Positions 12,001 through 27,000 of a DNA stretch of 64,000 nucleotides are shown in pieces (position 1 is the stretch's first letter; each line of letters opens with the position of its first letter). The notes below the pieces were generated by a model that was given only the letters and a program-made list of their open reading frames with translations, was not told the DNA's origin and did not search any database. The stretch comes from Siphonodentalium dalli (lineage: Eukaryota > Mollusca > Scaphopoda > Gadilida > Siphonodentaliidae), in the NCBI GenBank assembly GCA_032622095.1, contig CP136067.1, positions 192,344,052 to 192,408,051 on the forward strand, in the 5' to 3' direction. The translations under genes and the position numbers were made by a program.

Positions 12001-15000
12001 CGCGGAAGAAAATATAGTTCTGTATTTTTAGAGTCGCATGATATTGATTCGGAAAACCACACTGTTGTTTCTGATGCTCTGAAACACTTCAAAAGAATGT
12101 CGTATTTTAGTTAGAAAACCTACAGTCATATAATAAATAGACATTATCGATATACATTGAAGTGATATGGGCCTGTACGGAGATAATGGTCGATCCTTGC
12201 ACCCCACCAGGACTCAATTTCACCCCACTAATTTTCTTCTTGAATGTCTCCACGAATAATTTTCTGTTAAAAGATTTTAAAACGTGGCCACAGAGACTCC
12301 ATACAAAATGCCGTCCATCACGCTGGCCATTTTGTTTGATATGCACCATGTCTCTTTGATCGCATTTATAGTAAATATAATAGCACATGTTGCTTTATTT
12401 TCAACTCGATATGTTATGCTAATATAGAGCTCTTACACATTCACGAAATCACGTTTTTTTTAAATGTCTGTAGAATCCAGTCAACGTCGAATCGACACTA
12501 ATAGTAATGTCTGTTTCGATCAGTGGGTTATCACCAAAATGATTACTATTGTGTTAAGCGAAGTGATTTCCTTATCATATAACAAAAATTCCCCCTAATC
12601 CAAATTGCGCCCAAAATGGTGGACAGATTTTCAAAAATCATAGAAAATCACTCATTTTCACACCAGTGGGCGTTATTGTAATGACAACTCCATCCATTCT
12701 GACAGTTGAGTTTGGAATACTGGGCGAAATAATTACTTTACATCTCATCCAAGAAATTGTTTTCCCAAATAACATGGTGACATAAATTAAAAACACGCCT
12801 ATATTCTTGTACTTTCTGACAATGGGCGTTATTGTTACGCGAATTATACCCACATGGTGGGTAGGAAACATTGTCCCGAAGTATTCGTTTCAGTTGGGCA
12901 ATTGATACTCACAGCCAAAATGTGGAAATAAATTGAAAAGTGGTCGATGTTTCACATATTAATTTTCACTTGTGTCATAATGTCGATATGTATAGACGAA
13001 CCGGTACATACATCATCTATCGGTTCCTATTAAAACAAAAACGTCTTCTAATGCATAATAATGTGCCGCATTCTCATATTATGACTTACAAGATTCAGAA
13101 CAATTACATGAGAACTTCATGGGAGTAGGGTTCCTATTATTAGAATGTTTCAAAAAAAGAAATATAATTACAATGATTTGGAACAACAGGGAAGAGAAGA
13201 CAGCATTCGAATTTTCGGTATAGAGGAGGCGGATTCCAAGGAGACGGCTAAAGATTGTCGAAGGAAAGTGCTTGAACTATTCAAGAAACGTCTCAACCTA
13301 GACCTCGCGGTGGGTGAAATTGACATGTGCCACAGAATAGGTAAAAACTTTAACGACAATTATCAAGGCAAAGACAATCAGCCTCAAATTAGACAAAAGA
13401 GAGACAAACCGAGAGCAATCATTGTTAAATTCGTGAACCGGTTTACGAAGTATGATGTGATTGAGGCCAGGTGCTGCCTAAATTAAAATCTGGCATTTCC
13501 ATTGTTGAAGATGCCACAAAACAAAACCATGAACTACTGACCAAGGCCTACAAAGCTACATGTGTGCAAAACTCTTGGCTAACAAATGGCAAACTTTACT
13601 TAAAGCTATCTGCTGGAAAAATTGTAAAATTTCGCACTGAGGAAGAGCTGAACAAGATAATTGGTACTTGCTACGTTTAGATGTGTTCAGATGCTATTTA
13701 TATGTAAATTTGTTGTATTTTTTCTAGCATGTGACATCTCAAATTGTCACACTGAAAACCCCATGCCTAACTAAACTTTCACTGATATCATAAAAACCCA
13801 CCCCTACTCTAACCATCATATATCTAATGATACAAAGACCCCTTCACTTCATACAATTAACCCCTGACAACACAGTTGTGGAAAATTACCTCACCCTTCT
13901 TGAATATACCTTACCAAATACAAGCTTATTTTATAGCTTAATTGGAATCAGTCATGCAAATGACTTTGTTTTCAGTATTATATTGAGACCATATGGCTAT
14001 AATATTATATACTATGCTAATATATAGCATACAACTTTTATATAATATCAGAATTTCTCCCCAATCCATTCACGTGATTTCCACAAATGACACACAGGAA
14101 TTAATATAATCCCTAATTCCTATTTATTATAATTGTGCCTAATACTATCTCTACCAAACATAATCGAAGCCTTATCTCATAGCTCGAATACTGCCATATA
14201 ATATGGAATGAGTTAAATATTATATCTCATTACCTTATTACAGTACATTGTAGTACACAATATCATCATAATATTATCTAAATTGAACCAAAAAATGACC
14301 CCAACATTGTAACATATCCATACATTTAGAGACAAAACAAAAACATAGTGTGCATGTTATAGTTGTGTATAGTAAATACCTAAGTACCTTAAACAGTTAA
14401 ACACTGTTGAACACTCGGCGATTGGACCTTTTCTTGTTTTTCATTCCTGTCAACTAGTCAATGTCCAAATAACTCGACTATTTATATCCAGTTATTTTAT
14501 TTTTAAAGAAAGACTTCTCGAAATAATCCTTATTTCAGAAACACAATAATAGATCCAAAAATCCGAGTCCAAATGACAAACTTTATTCCAAAACATAGTT
14601 CAACTGCGGGAACCTTCCGAATTAGCACAAAAAACAAACACACCGAACAACTGGGCTTTGACATAACTACGGATGTCACGAGCAAACTCACATAATCAAT
14701 CGTGTATGCTGAGTGCTAATTATTGATGGAATGTGTGCATTATCGATCGGTTTGCCCGGCCGAGTATCTATCTATATTTAGCCTCACCAAACAAGAAAAA
14801 CGTCCAGATTTAATAAATGTGCTACTGTTTTATCAAGGAATGAGTTGGTGTCATTTCCACGTTGTAATGTACTATACACATTCTTGTTATTTTTAATGTA
14901 TAAAAATGATACTATTCAGATATAACATGTGCACTACTATTTTTCCTTGTCTTAATTGTCTGTATCCGCAAATCATTCCCGAAGTCTACAAATATACAAA

Positions 15001-18000
15001 AAGCACGGTATACTGTCTACCTAGAGATGGATGCGTTATGAATAGACTATTTTTAAGATGCTGTTTCATAACTCCAATTTTTTTTAATTGAAAACGCACT
15101 TAATTGAGTTTCCTAATTCGACTAGTTTATTTCACTATACTATATATACTATAAATATGCCTATAAGCATGTCGTGTGCCTCGGCCCATTAACTATCTAT
15201 CCGATCTCATAATAATTTTCACTTTGGTTTTATTTCATCGTGTTGGAAAGTATAGTAATAAAGTAAGAAACAAATGCAAGTCGCATTGAACTAATAAATA
15301 ATAAATATAGATCGGGCTGTGGCAATCCAAATAACATAACCTATAGTATATGTTGCCACCACTGGACGGTCGGTGTTGTCCATCCAAGCATACAACAACC
15401 TTTAGCCGGTTGTATATGTCTCTGTTTTCTCTGGTTATGTACTCCACCTTTGTTATGTCTGTATCTCTTTTCTTTGTGCGAATGAATGTGACACCAAAAT
15501 GTACCATAATATTATATATATGTACCATATGTGCCACTACATAACATGTGTCTGGTTCGACAGCTAGGGCGTCCGCAAATATATAATGAGTAATATAAAA
15601 GTTTTTTCTCTGAACTGCCGTGGACTTAACCAAACCGATAAACGCCGAGATGTTTTCCATCACATCCGTAACCTTGGTGGATCTATATATTGTTTGCAAG
15701 ATACACACTTCACTAATCACATGGAACGACGTATTGAAGCAGAATGGGGAGGCAAAGCAATAATGGCATCATACTCTTCCCAGGCTAGAGGTGTAGCTAT
15801 TCTACTTAGAAACAACTTTGAGTATAGTATTCACGAAACATATAAAGACTCTGGTGGAAATTTTATTATGCTAGATATAAAACCATAGAAAATATACGTT
15901 TAAGTTTGGTGAATTTATATGGGCCCAATAATGATAATCCAGCTTTTTACTCTAACCTAAAAAAATTAATTACCCAGATTGGGAACACGCAAATAATCAT
16001 GTGTGGAGACTGGAATCTTGTTCAGAAACAAGAGCTAGACACTTATATCTACAAGCATATAAATAACCCCCATGCCATAAACAGGAAAGACGTTACACGT
16101 GGAGAAGGAAATCCCCAGTTAGAGTGGCGAGGCTAGATTATTTCTTAATCTCCGAGGACCTCCTTAATCTAACTGGAGAAGGACCGGCAATTTTACCCGG
16201 GTACAAATCAGATCATTCTATTATTTCACTCTCATTAAACGTCAGTGACATCAAGACTGGTCCAGGGTTTGGGAAATTTAATAATTCTCTTCTGTACTGT
16301 AGAGAATATATTGATTTAGTAAAATCGATCATAGCTGAAAATAAAATTAGATATTCTTACTCCACAAATGTAAACGAAAAGGAAAGTAAGAAAAAATGTT
16401 CCATTGGAAAACGACTTTTCCTCGATGCAGTGCTACTTGATATCAGAGGCGCCACCATACGCTTTTCCGTAAATCGAAAACGTGAGCGAACAAAAATGGA
16501 GAAAAATCTGACAACAAAAAAAGCTAAAATTATTTCTGATCTTGAATCCAACATCTCTGATGAAAAACAGAAAATAATGGAAGACTTGCGAAAAGAAACA
16601 ATCCGCGGAACCATGGTTAGATCTCGCGCTAAATGGATAGAGGAAGGCGAAAAACCAACAAAATATTTTCGAAATTTAGAAAAACGTAACTACATCTCCA
16701 AAAACCCTGACCAGCCTGACAGTCGCGAAATGTAGTACAATCACGAAACAAAACGATATTATGAAAGAAACCCGAAATTTTTACCTTAATTTATATAGGT
16801 CAATGGGCGATCGCGATCTAAACTCCCTTCTTAAAGATGGAACATGTCCCAAATTAAGCCCTACGCAGGCCTCGAGTATTGAAGGACCCTTAACCTTACA
16901 AGAATTAACAGACGCGCTTAAGAACACAAAAAATAATAAAAGCCCAGGGCCATCCGGATACACCTATGAATTTTATAAAAAAAATTGGTCTGACTTAAGT
17001 CCCCTTTTAACAGAGTCGCTCAGTGAATCGTTTTCAGTGGGAGAACTATCAATCACACAAAAGCAAGGTATTATAACTTTGATTCCAAAAAAGGATAAAA
17101 ATAGACAGATGCTAAAAAACTGGCGTCTCATCTCCCTTTTGAATACATCTTACAAACAAGCCTCGTCATGCATAGCGAACAGAATAAAACATGCTCCCAT
17201 CTATTATCAATCCCGATCAAACTGGGTTTTTAGCTGGTAGGTATATAGGAGACAACACCAGACTAATATATGACGTAATTCACAGGACAATCCAAGAAAA
17301 TAAATCTGGCCTACTACTCCTTATCGATTTTGAAAAAGCGTTTGACACTGTTTCCTGGTCATTTATAAGAAAATGTCTTGACCTTTTTAATTTTGGAGAT
17401 GCCATAAAGAAATGGCTATCAATTTTGTACGATAATGCCAGCTCATCTATTCTGATTAATGGTCATATTTCTCAGAGCTTTATGTTAGGGAGAGGCTGCC
17501 GCCAGGGTGACCCAATATCACCGTATATGTTTCTCCTCCGCGCAGAAGTCTTGGGGCTGATGATACGCCAAAACAATACAATTAAAGGGATTTTCCTCGG
17601 CGGTTCAGAGTACAAAATAACACAATATGTGGACGACACGACGCTCATACTTGATGGTTCTGAAAACAGTCTACGTGAATCGTACTTAACACTTGACGAA
17701 TTTGCTCGGGTATCGGGTCTGCGCATAAATCCAGAAAAATGTCAAGCAGCATGGATAGGGATATGGTCACCAAATAAAATACGACATGTTCTTATAGAAT
17801 TAAACCTATCCACTGTAAACACTTTCAATTTTCTAGGTATACACTTCGACACTAATTTAACAAACATGAATATAAATTACAATTATAAACTCGAAGACAT
17901 AGAAAAGACCACACAAATTTGGAAACACAGACTCCTGACCCCTTTAGGTAGAATAACCGTTGTCAAATCCCTCATCTTACCAAAATTGACACACCTATTT

Positions 18001-21000
18001 ATAACTCTCCCAAGTCCAGGTACAACTTTTTTGAAAGCCCTAAATACCTGTTTATATAATTTCATTTGGAATTCCAAACGCGATAGAATAAAAAGAAAAC
18101 AATTATGTGCCGATCATATGCACGGAGGTTTGAAGATGATTAATGTTGAAAACTTTGATAATGCCATGAAAATTACCTGGATACGACGCTTGATTTGCAA
18201 ACAATCAACGTGGGCTTCATTGTGTAATACCACACCTTTCCTAAACGACCAACTATTTCTCACGTACCATGCAAGTTATATTGTAAAGCAAACAAACCAG
18301 TTCGCAAATCCATTCTGGAGAGATGTTTTCAGTGCATGGTGTAAATTTATGCGATTAAATAATTCAAATACTACTATTATGGCCTCAACTATCTGGAATA
18401 ATCCGAACATAAAAATTGGAGGTTCATCAATCAACTTTAAATCGTGGAGAGATGCGGGAATATATTTTATAAACGATTTATTCCAATCAGATAATACATT
18501 CCATACCCCACACACATTATATGCAAAGTTCAACATCCGCGTCGATTTCGCCATTAATCCGTATACCCTGCCCATACCTACCTAATAATCTTACTGCGAT
18601 ACTCCGAGACAAAAAGGGTGGACAATAATTTTACAAAGTTCTAGAAAGTGGAAAAATTATACCAAATTCATGTCAAAAATGGGAATCCGAAATTTCCGAG
18701 AAGATAGAAAATTGGGAAGAATATTTGAGCATGCCCTTTAAAACGATAACCGATACGAAATTACAGTGGCTCCAATTCAGAATAAACACGCGAATTAGCG
18801 GTACAAATAAATTTCTGAAGGCAGCTAACCTTCGAGTCGACGAATTCTGCAATCGATGTCAAAATGTACAGGAAACCATTTCTCATATTTGTTGGTACTG
18901 TCCCCATGACAAACCTTTATAAAGAAAATTGAAATAAGGACGGAAAACAACCAGTTTCCCATTGATCTAACAGAGAAGAATATTATTATCGGTATAGATC
19001 ACGAATACAGAAAGTCAAAAAGTAACCTCTTCCTGCTAGTGATGAAACAATATATATACAGGACAAAATACACGCCCACACAACTGTCGCTTCGCTCATT
19101 CCTTTGCGATCTTAAATTTAGGTATGAATGCGAGAGATACAACGCAAAATGTAACATGAATCATGACTTCGATAACAAGTGGATGACACTTCGAAATGCC
19201 TTAAAATAAAATAATAGACTGAAACGCCGATATTTGCAGACTCAAAAATACACCCGACCTTAACAGTGACCCTGAATATCACACACAACAAACTGAATTA
19301 CCCGATACCCGAGCGAAAGATATCTATCTAATTTAGTTACACTGATCACTTTATTTTTGACCAATCATATTCACGATAAATGCAATAGATACACCTGTTT
19401 ACTTAAACACATCACAACACTGTCCGAAAAGCAAAAATAGCGAGCGTTGTGTATTTTACAATACAGTTTCAATATGGTTAATTTACTAATTATTCTGTTT
19501 ATGGTAAACTCTGAACGTAAAATAATTAAAGTTGCACATATAGTTTGGAACTTTGATTCTGCAAACCTGAAATACTTATTACACACCATCAACCACTTTA
19601 GCTGTTTTAATACGGGACATTCAAAGTTATTCTGAACGAAACAAAATAGTTTATTGTTTTTATCACCACTATTTTAGCTAAAGAAAGCAAATTTTCGGTC
19701 AGAGAAATGACAAGGTAGAAACTAATATCACTGCTTCGTCTTGCTGTTAAGTTGAACGTTGAACGGTGCCTAAAAAAAAGAAAGAAGAAAGATTGTCCCA
19801 ACACAATATGTGCCTTTAAATATTTCCGAAAGTCACTGGTACGAAAGTAGGCCAGGTCATGGGGCAGAGTCTGCTCTTCCTTGTCCTGGATCGAGAGCAC
19901 GAGTGAGTGCGTGTATTATGTCTTTTCTCTTTTGTTACATGTATTCTTTGTTCACAATAAAAAAGAATGTTTCAAACAATCCATTTTTCGGTGTCTAGCT
20001 CGCGATTTTGCTACAAAATATGCGGATTCGTTATTTGGGTTGCAAGCTTCTCCCATGGTGTCATATGGTATAATTCATCTGCTGATTATGAGCGTCATCT
20101 TGAACTAGAAAGTCACGGTCGATAAGTATACTATGTTTCAGAAGTTGTCTCTATCTGCGTCTTTCTGAGACCTCATGGGGCTAACCACATGTACGACTGG
20201 AGATATTTCCACAACACTAGCCACCTCTCAATAGATGGTTCATAAATTCACATACTCGTCGAACGCATTGGCGTAATTGGATAACATCGGTAGTACTTCG
20301 AAGGTTGCTAGCTTTCGGATTCCATTGGGTAGATGCCTCTCTGCTGAGGCCGTACGCATAGACGGCCAACACTTCTTCTACGACATTAGCAGAGAGGCAT
20401 CCATCAAAAGGAAAGCTAATAACACTATAGAAACCCTACAAAAGTCATTCGGGTACGCCAATACACTGAGATGTGGCTAGCTGACTGGGATAACCTTCTG
20501 ATAGCTAGTATACTCATCGACCGTAAGAGTTTTTAGTTTATGTAGCAAGATGACGGTCAGGTACCATATGTAGCAGATGAACTATTCGATAATGCACACG
20601 CGCGGTTTGACAGCATACACGCGTGACAAAAGAGCACACCCGTTGACTGTTCAAATGAACATATCTTCTAAATTGTTCCGAAACTACCGGTGACCTAATT
20701 TCAAATTCAAGACGAAATTCAAATGATATTGATACGGATTTCAAAGGAAACTCATATACACGGCTCATGCAAGTTCAGACAAGCGTTTTCCGACAGATAG
20801 GAATTTATTGTCAAACAATAGCGGTATTTGTAGGATATTAGTGGTAGCCATATAATAAACATAAAGATCATGCTTGATCATTACTTACTACAAAATTCAG
20901 TATCACCACTTTCTTCTGCACGCCCCCATTCATCTAAATATGCGTCAATGACGTCATTGATGACTCCAGGTTTGAAGTCATTCTTGTGCCGATCTATCTC

Positions 21001-24000
21001 TTCTTTAATAAACTTTGTGTTATGCATCACATTATTTATTATTAGCTTTGCCTTGAAAGGATCACCAGGAACATAACGCAAAACCGGTCTCATAAACAGG
21101 ACATTAGCGCCGGTGCTTGATAAGTTCTCGTCCATTCTGCGCAGGTAACCTTTGAACTTTTCGTCGTCATATTCGAATCTGTGTCCGAATACTATGGAAC
21201 AGATCACATTAGAACTCGCGTTGTGTACCAAGCTCTTGATGTCAAAGGGATTTTCTTTCTGTCTGTCCATCTCGTTCATTAACTTTCCTGATTCTTCTTG
21301 TATCTGTGTCTGAATCATGCTCTTACCCATTCCGAAATTTCTCAGATGATGCAAACAGAATCTTCTGTTGTGTTTCCATCTTGGACCAGATGCAAGCAAC
21401 ACGCCTGAAGTGTAATTGGATACATATAGACACAACCAGATCATCGACTTATATATATTTATTATGTCAGAGCTATGGAGGCACGGACTCAGTATGAGTG
21501 TTCATTGCTTCATATTTGCGTGAACAAATTCTCATTTCTTATCGAAATGGCCATGTGTCGATCGGAATGGTACATTGTTCATCTGCTACATATGGTACCT
21601 GACCGTCATCTTGCTACATAAACTAAAAACTCTTACGGTCGATGAGTATACTAGCTATCAGAAGGTTATCCCAGTCAGCTAGCCACATCTCAGTGTATTG
21701 GCGTACCCGAATGACTTTTGTAGGGTTTCTATAGTGTTATTAGCTTTCCTTTTGATGGATGCCTCTCTGCTAATGTCGTAGAAGAAGTGTTGGCCGTCTA
21801 TGCGTACGGCCTCAGCAGAGAGGCATCTACCCAATGGAATCCGAAAGCTAGCAACCTTCGAAGTACTACCGATGTTATCCAATTACGCCAATGCGTTCGA
21901 CGAGTATGTGAATTTATGAACCATCTATTGAGAGGTGGCTAGTGTTGTGGAAATATCTCCAGTCGTACATGTGGTTAGCCCCATGAGGTCTCAGAAAGAC
22001 GCAGATAGAGACAACTTCTGAAACATAGTATACTTATCGACCGTGACTTTCTAGTTCAAGATGACGCTCATAATCAGCAGATGAATTATACCATATGACA
22101 CCATGGGAGAAGCTTGCAACCCAAATAACGAATCCGCATATTTTGTAGCAAAATCGCGAGCTAGACACCGAAAAATGGATTGTTTGAAACATTCTTTTTT
22201 ATTGTGAACAAAGAATACATGTAACAAAAGAGAAAAGACATAATACACGCACTCACTCGTGCTCTCGATCCAGGACAAGGAAGAGCAGACTCTGCCCCAT
22301 GACCTGGCCTACTTTCGTACCAGTGACTTTCGGAAATATTTAAAGGCACATATTGTGTTGGGACAATCTTTCTTCTTTCTTTTTTTTAGGCACCGTTCAA
22401 CGTTCAACTTAACAGCAAGACGAAGCAGTGATATTAGTTTCTACCTTGTCATTTCTCTGACCGAAAATTTGCTTTCTTTAGCTAAAATAGTGGTGATAAA
22501 AACAATAAACTATTTTGTTTCGTTCAGAATAACTTTGAATGTCCCGTATTAAAACAGCTAAAGTGGTTGATGGTGTGTAATAAGTATTTCAGGTTTGCAG
22601 AATCAAAGTTCCAAACTATATGTGCAACTTTAATTATTTTACGTTCAGAGTTTACCATAAACAGAATAATTAGTAAATTAACCATATTGAAACTGTATTG
22701 TAAAATACACAACGCTCGCTATTTTTGCTTTTCGGACAGTGTTGTGATGTGTTTAAGTAAACAGGTGTATCTATTGCATTTATCGTGAATATGATTGGTC
22801 AAAAATAAAGTGATCAGTGTAACTAAATTAGATAGATATCTTTCGCTCGGGTATCGGGTAATTCAGTTTGTTGTGTGTGATATTCAGGGTCACTGTTAAG
22901 GTCGGGTGTATTTTTGAGTCTGCAAATATCGGCGTTTCAGTCTATTATTTTATTTTAAGGCATTTCGAAGTGTCATCCACTTGTTATCGAAGTCATGATT
23001 CATGTTACATTTTGCGTTGTATCTCTCGCATTCATACCTAAATTTAAGATCGCAAAGGAATGAGCGAAGCGACAGTTGTGTGGGCGTGTATTTTGTCCTG
23101 TATATATATTGTTTCATCACTAGCAGGAAGAGGTTACTTTTTGACTTTCTGTATTCGTGATCTATACCGATAATAATATTCTTCTCTGTTAGATCAATGG
23201 GAAACTGGTTGTTTTCCGTCCTTATTTCAATTTCCTTTATAAAGGTTTGTCATGGGGACAGTACCAACAAATATGAGAAATGGTTTCCTGTACATTTTGA
23301 CATCGATTGCAGAATTCGTCGACTCGAAGGTTAGCCACCTTCAGAAATTTATTTGTACCGCTAATTCGCGTGTTTATTCTGAATTGGAGCCACTGTAATT
23401 TCGTATCGGTTATCGTTTTAAAGGGCATGCTCAAATATTCTTCCCAATTTTCTATCTTCTCGGAAATTTCGGATTCCCATTTTTGACATGAATTTGGTAT
23501 AATTTTTCCACTTTCTAGAACTTTGTAAAATGATTGTCCGCCCTTTTTGTCTCGGAGTATCGCAGTAAGATTATTAGGTAGGTATGGGCAGGGTGTACGG
23601 ATTAATGGTGGATTAAGAGAACTTGCCAATGACATAATCTGACGTTTTATGTTGCTGATTGTTATGAAATCGACGCGGATGTTGAACTTTGCATATAATG
23701 TGTGTGGGGTATGGAATGTATTATCTGATTGGAATAAATCGTTTATAAAATATATTCCCGCATCTCTCCACGATTTAAAGTTGATTGATGAACCTCCAAT
23801 TTTTATGTTCGGATTATTCCAGATAGTTGAGGCCATAATAGTAGTATTTGAATTATTTAATCGCATAAATTTACACCATGCACTGAAAACATCTCTCCAG
23901 AATGGATTTGCGAACTGGTTTGTTTGCTTTACAATATAACTTGCATGGTACGTGAGAAATAGTTGGTCGTTTAGGAAAGGTGTGGTATTACACAATGAAG

Positions 24001-27000
24001 CCCACGTTGATTGTTTGCAAATCAAGCGTCGTATCCAGGTAATTTTCATGGCATTATCAAAGTTTTCAACATTAATCATCTTCAAACCTCCGTGCATATG
24101 ATCGGCACATAATTGTTTTCTTTTTATTCTATCGCGTTTGGAATTCCAAATGAAATTATATAAACAGGTATTTAGGGCTTTCAAAAAAGTTGTACCTGGA
24201 CTTGGGAGAGTTATAAATAGGTGTGTCAATTTTGGTAAGATGAGGGATTTGACAACGGTTATTCTACATAAAGGGGTCAGGAGTCTGTGTTTCCAAATTT
24301 GTGTGGTCTTTTCTATGTCTTCGAGTTTATAATTGTAATTTATATTCATGTTTGTTAAATTAGTGTCGAAGTGTATACCTAGAAAATTGAAAGTGTTTAC
24401 AGTGGATAGGTTTAATTCTATAAGAACATGTCGTATTTTATTTGGTGACCATATCCCTATCCATGCTGCTTGACATTTTTCTGGATTTATGCGCAGACCC
24501 GATACCCGAGCAAATTCGTCAAGTGTTAAGTACGATTCACGTAGACTGTTTTCAGAACCATCAAGTATGAGCGTCGTGTCGTCCACATATTGTGTTATTT
24601 TGTACTCTGAACCGCCGAGGAAAATCCCTTTAATTGTATTGTTTTGGCGTATCATCAGCCCCAAGACTTCTGCGCGGAGGAGAAACATATACGGTGATAT
24701 TGGGTCACCCTGGCGGCAGCATCTCCCTAACATAAAGCTCTGAGAAATATGACCATTAATCAGAATAGATGAGCTGGCATTATCGTACAAAATTGATAGC
24801 CATTTCTTTATGGCATCTCCAAAATTAAAAAGGTCAAGACATTTTCTTATAAATGACCAGGAAACAGTGTCAAACGCTTTTTCAAAATCGATAAGGAGTA
24901 GTAGGCCAGATTTATTTTCTTGGATTGTCCTGTGAATTACGTCATATATTAGTCTGGTGTTGTCTCCTATATACCTACCAGCTAAAAACCCAGTTTGATC
25001 GGGATTGATAATAGATGGGAGCATGTTTTATTCTGTTCGCTATGCATGACGAGGCTTGTTTGTAAGATGTATTCAAAAGGGAGATGAGACGCCAGTTTTT
25101 TAGCATCTGTCTATTTTTATCCTTTTTTGGAATCAAAGTTATAATACCTTGCTTTTGTGTGATTGATAGTTCTCCCACTGAAAACGATTCACTGAGCGAC
25201 TCTGTTAAAATAGACTTAAGTCAGACCAATTTTTTTTATAAAATTCATAGGTGTATCCGGATGGCCCTGGGCTTTTATTATTTTTTGTGTTCTTAAGCGC
25301 GTCTGTTAATTCTTGTAAGGTTAAGGGTCCTTCAATACTCGAGGCCTGCGTAGGGCTTAATTTGGGACATGTTCCATCTTTAAGAAGGGAGTTTAGATCG
25401 CGATCGCCCATTGACCTATATAAATTAAGGTAAAAATTTCGGGTTTCTTTCATAATATCGTTTTGTTTCGTGATTGTACTACATTTCGCGACTGTCAGGC
25501 TGGTCAGGGTTTTTGGAGATGTAGTTACGTTTTTCTAAATTTCGAAAATATTTTGTTGGTTTTTCGCCTTCCTCTATCCATTTAGCGCGAGATCTAACCA
25601 TGGTTCCGCGGATTGTTTCTTTTCGCAAGTCTTCCATTATTTTCTGTTTTTCATCAGAGATGTTGGATTCAAGATCAGAAATAATTTTAGCTTTTTTTGT
25701 TGTCAGATTTTTCTCCATTTTTGTTCGCTCACGTTTTCGATTTACGGAAAAGCGTATGGTGGCGCCTCTGATATCAAGTAGCACTGCATCGAGGAAAAGT
25801 CGTTTTCCAATGGAACATTTTTTCTTACTTTCCTTTTCGTTTACATTTGTGGAGTAAGAATATCTAATTTTATTTTCAGCTATGATCGATTTTACTAAAT
25901 CAATATATTCTCTACAGTACAGAAGAGAATTATTAAATTTCCAAAACCCTGGACCAGTCTTGATGTCACTGACGTTTAATGAGAGTGAAATAATAGAATG
26001 ATCTGATTTGTACCCGGGTAAAATTGCCGGTCCTTCTCCAGTTAGATTAAGGAGGTCCTCGGAGATTAAGAAATAATCTAGCCTCGCCACTTTAACTGGG
26101 GATTTCCTTCTCCACGTGTAACGTCTTTCCTGTTTATGGCATGGGGGTTATTTATATGCTTGTAGATATAAGTGTCTAGCTCTTGTTTCTGAACAAGATT
26201 CCAGTCTCCACACATGATTATTTGCGTGTTCCCAATCTGGGTAATTAATTTTTTTAGGTTAGAGTAAAAAGCTGGATTATCATTATTGGGCCCATATAAA
26301 TTCACCAAACTTAAACGTATATTTTCTATGGTTTTATATCTAGCATAATAAAATTTCCACCAGAGTCTTTATATGTTTCGTGAATACTATACTCAAAGTT
26401 GTTTCTAAGTAGAATAGCTACACCTCTAGCCTGGGAAGAGTATGATGCCATTATTGCTTTGCCTCCCCATTCTGCTTCAATACGTCGTTCCATGTGATTA
26501 GTGAAGTGTGTATCTTGCAAACAATATATAGATCCACCAAGGTTACGGATGTGATGGAAAACATCTCGGCGTTTATCGGTTTGGTTAAGTCCACGGCAGT
26601 TCAGAGAAAAAACTTTTATATTACTCATTATATATTTGCGGACGCCCTAGCTGTCGAACCAGACACATGTTATGTAGTGGCACATATGGTACATATATAT
26701 AATATTATGGTACATTTTGGTGTCACATTCATTCGCACAAAGAAAAGAGATACAGACATAACAAAGGTGGAGTACATAACCAGAGAAAACAGAGACATAT
26801 ACAACCGGCTAAAGGTTGTTGTATGCTTGGATGGACAACACCGACCGTCCAGTGGTGGCAACATATACTATAGGTTATGTTATTTGGATTGCCACAGCCC
26901 GATCTATATTTATTATTTATTAGTTCAATGCGACTTGCATTTGTTTCTTACTTTATTACTATACTTTCCAACACGATGAAATAAAACCAAAGTGAAAATT

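Larger units (their letters stand above)
14081..20582 (+). repeat. Left arm of giant palindrome (about 6.5 kb)
   Basis: This segment is repeated as its reverse complement at 21577-28132. Paired coordinates sum to 42159 near the centre and about 42214 further out. The 55-base shift is explained mainly by a roughly 56-bp deletion in this arm near 18550. Outside that, only scattered substitutions and 1-bp indels are seen over 6.5 kb. The outer limit is at CCACAAATGACACAC and the inner limit at TAGCAGATGAAC. The arm contains a dead Tx1-like LINE ORF2 (15586-19209) and a small foldback (20115-20527). It lies within P450 intron 2. Confidence 0.93.

Noticed and set aside
15235-15720. 161-codon minus-strand open frame, mirrored at 26494-26979
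   Set aside because: It overlaps the start of the LINE ORF2 on the opposite strand, shows no recognisable domain, and is present twice only because it lies in both palindrome arms.
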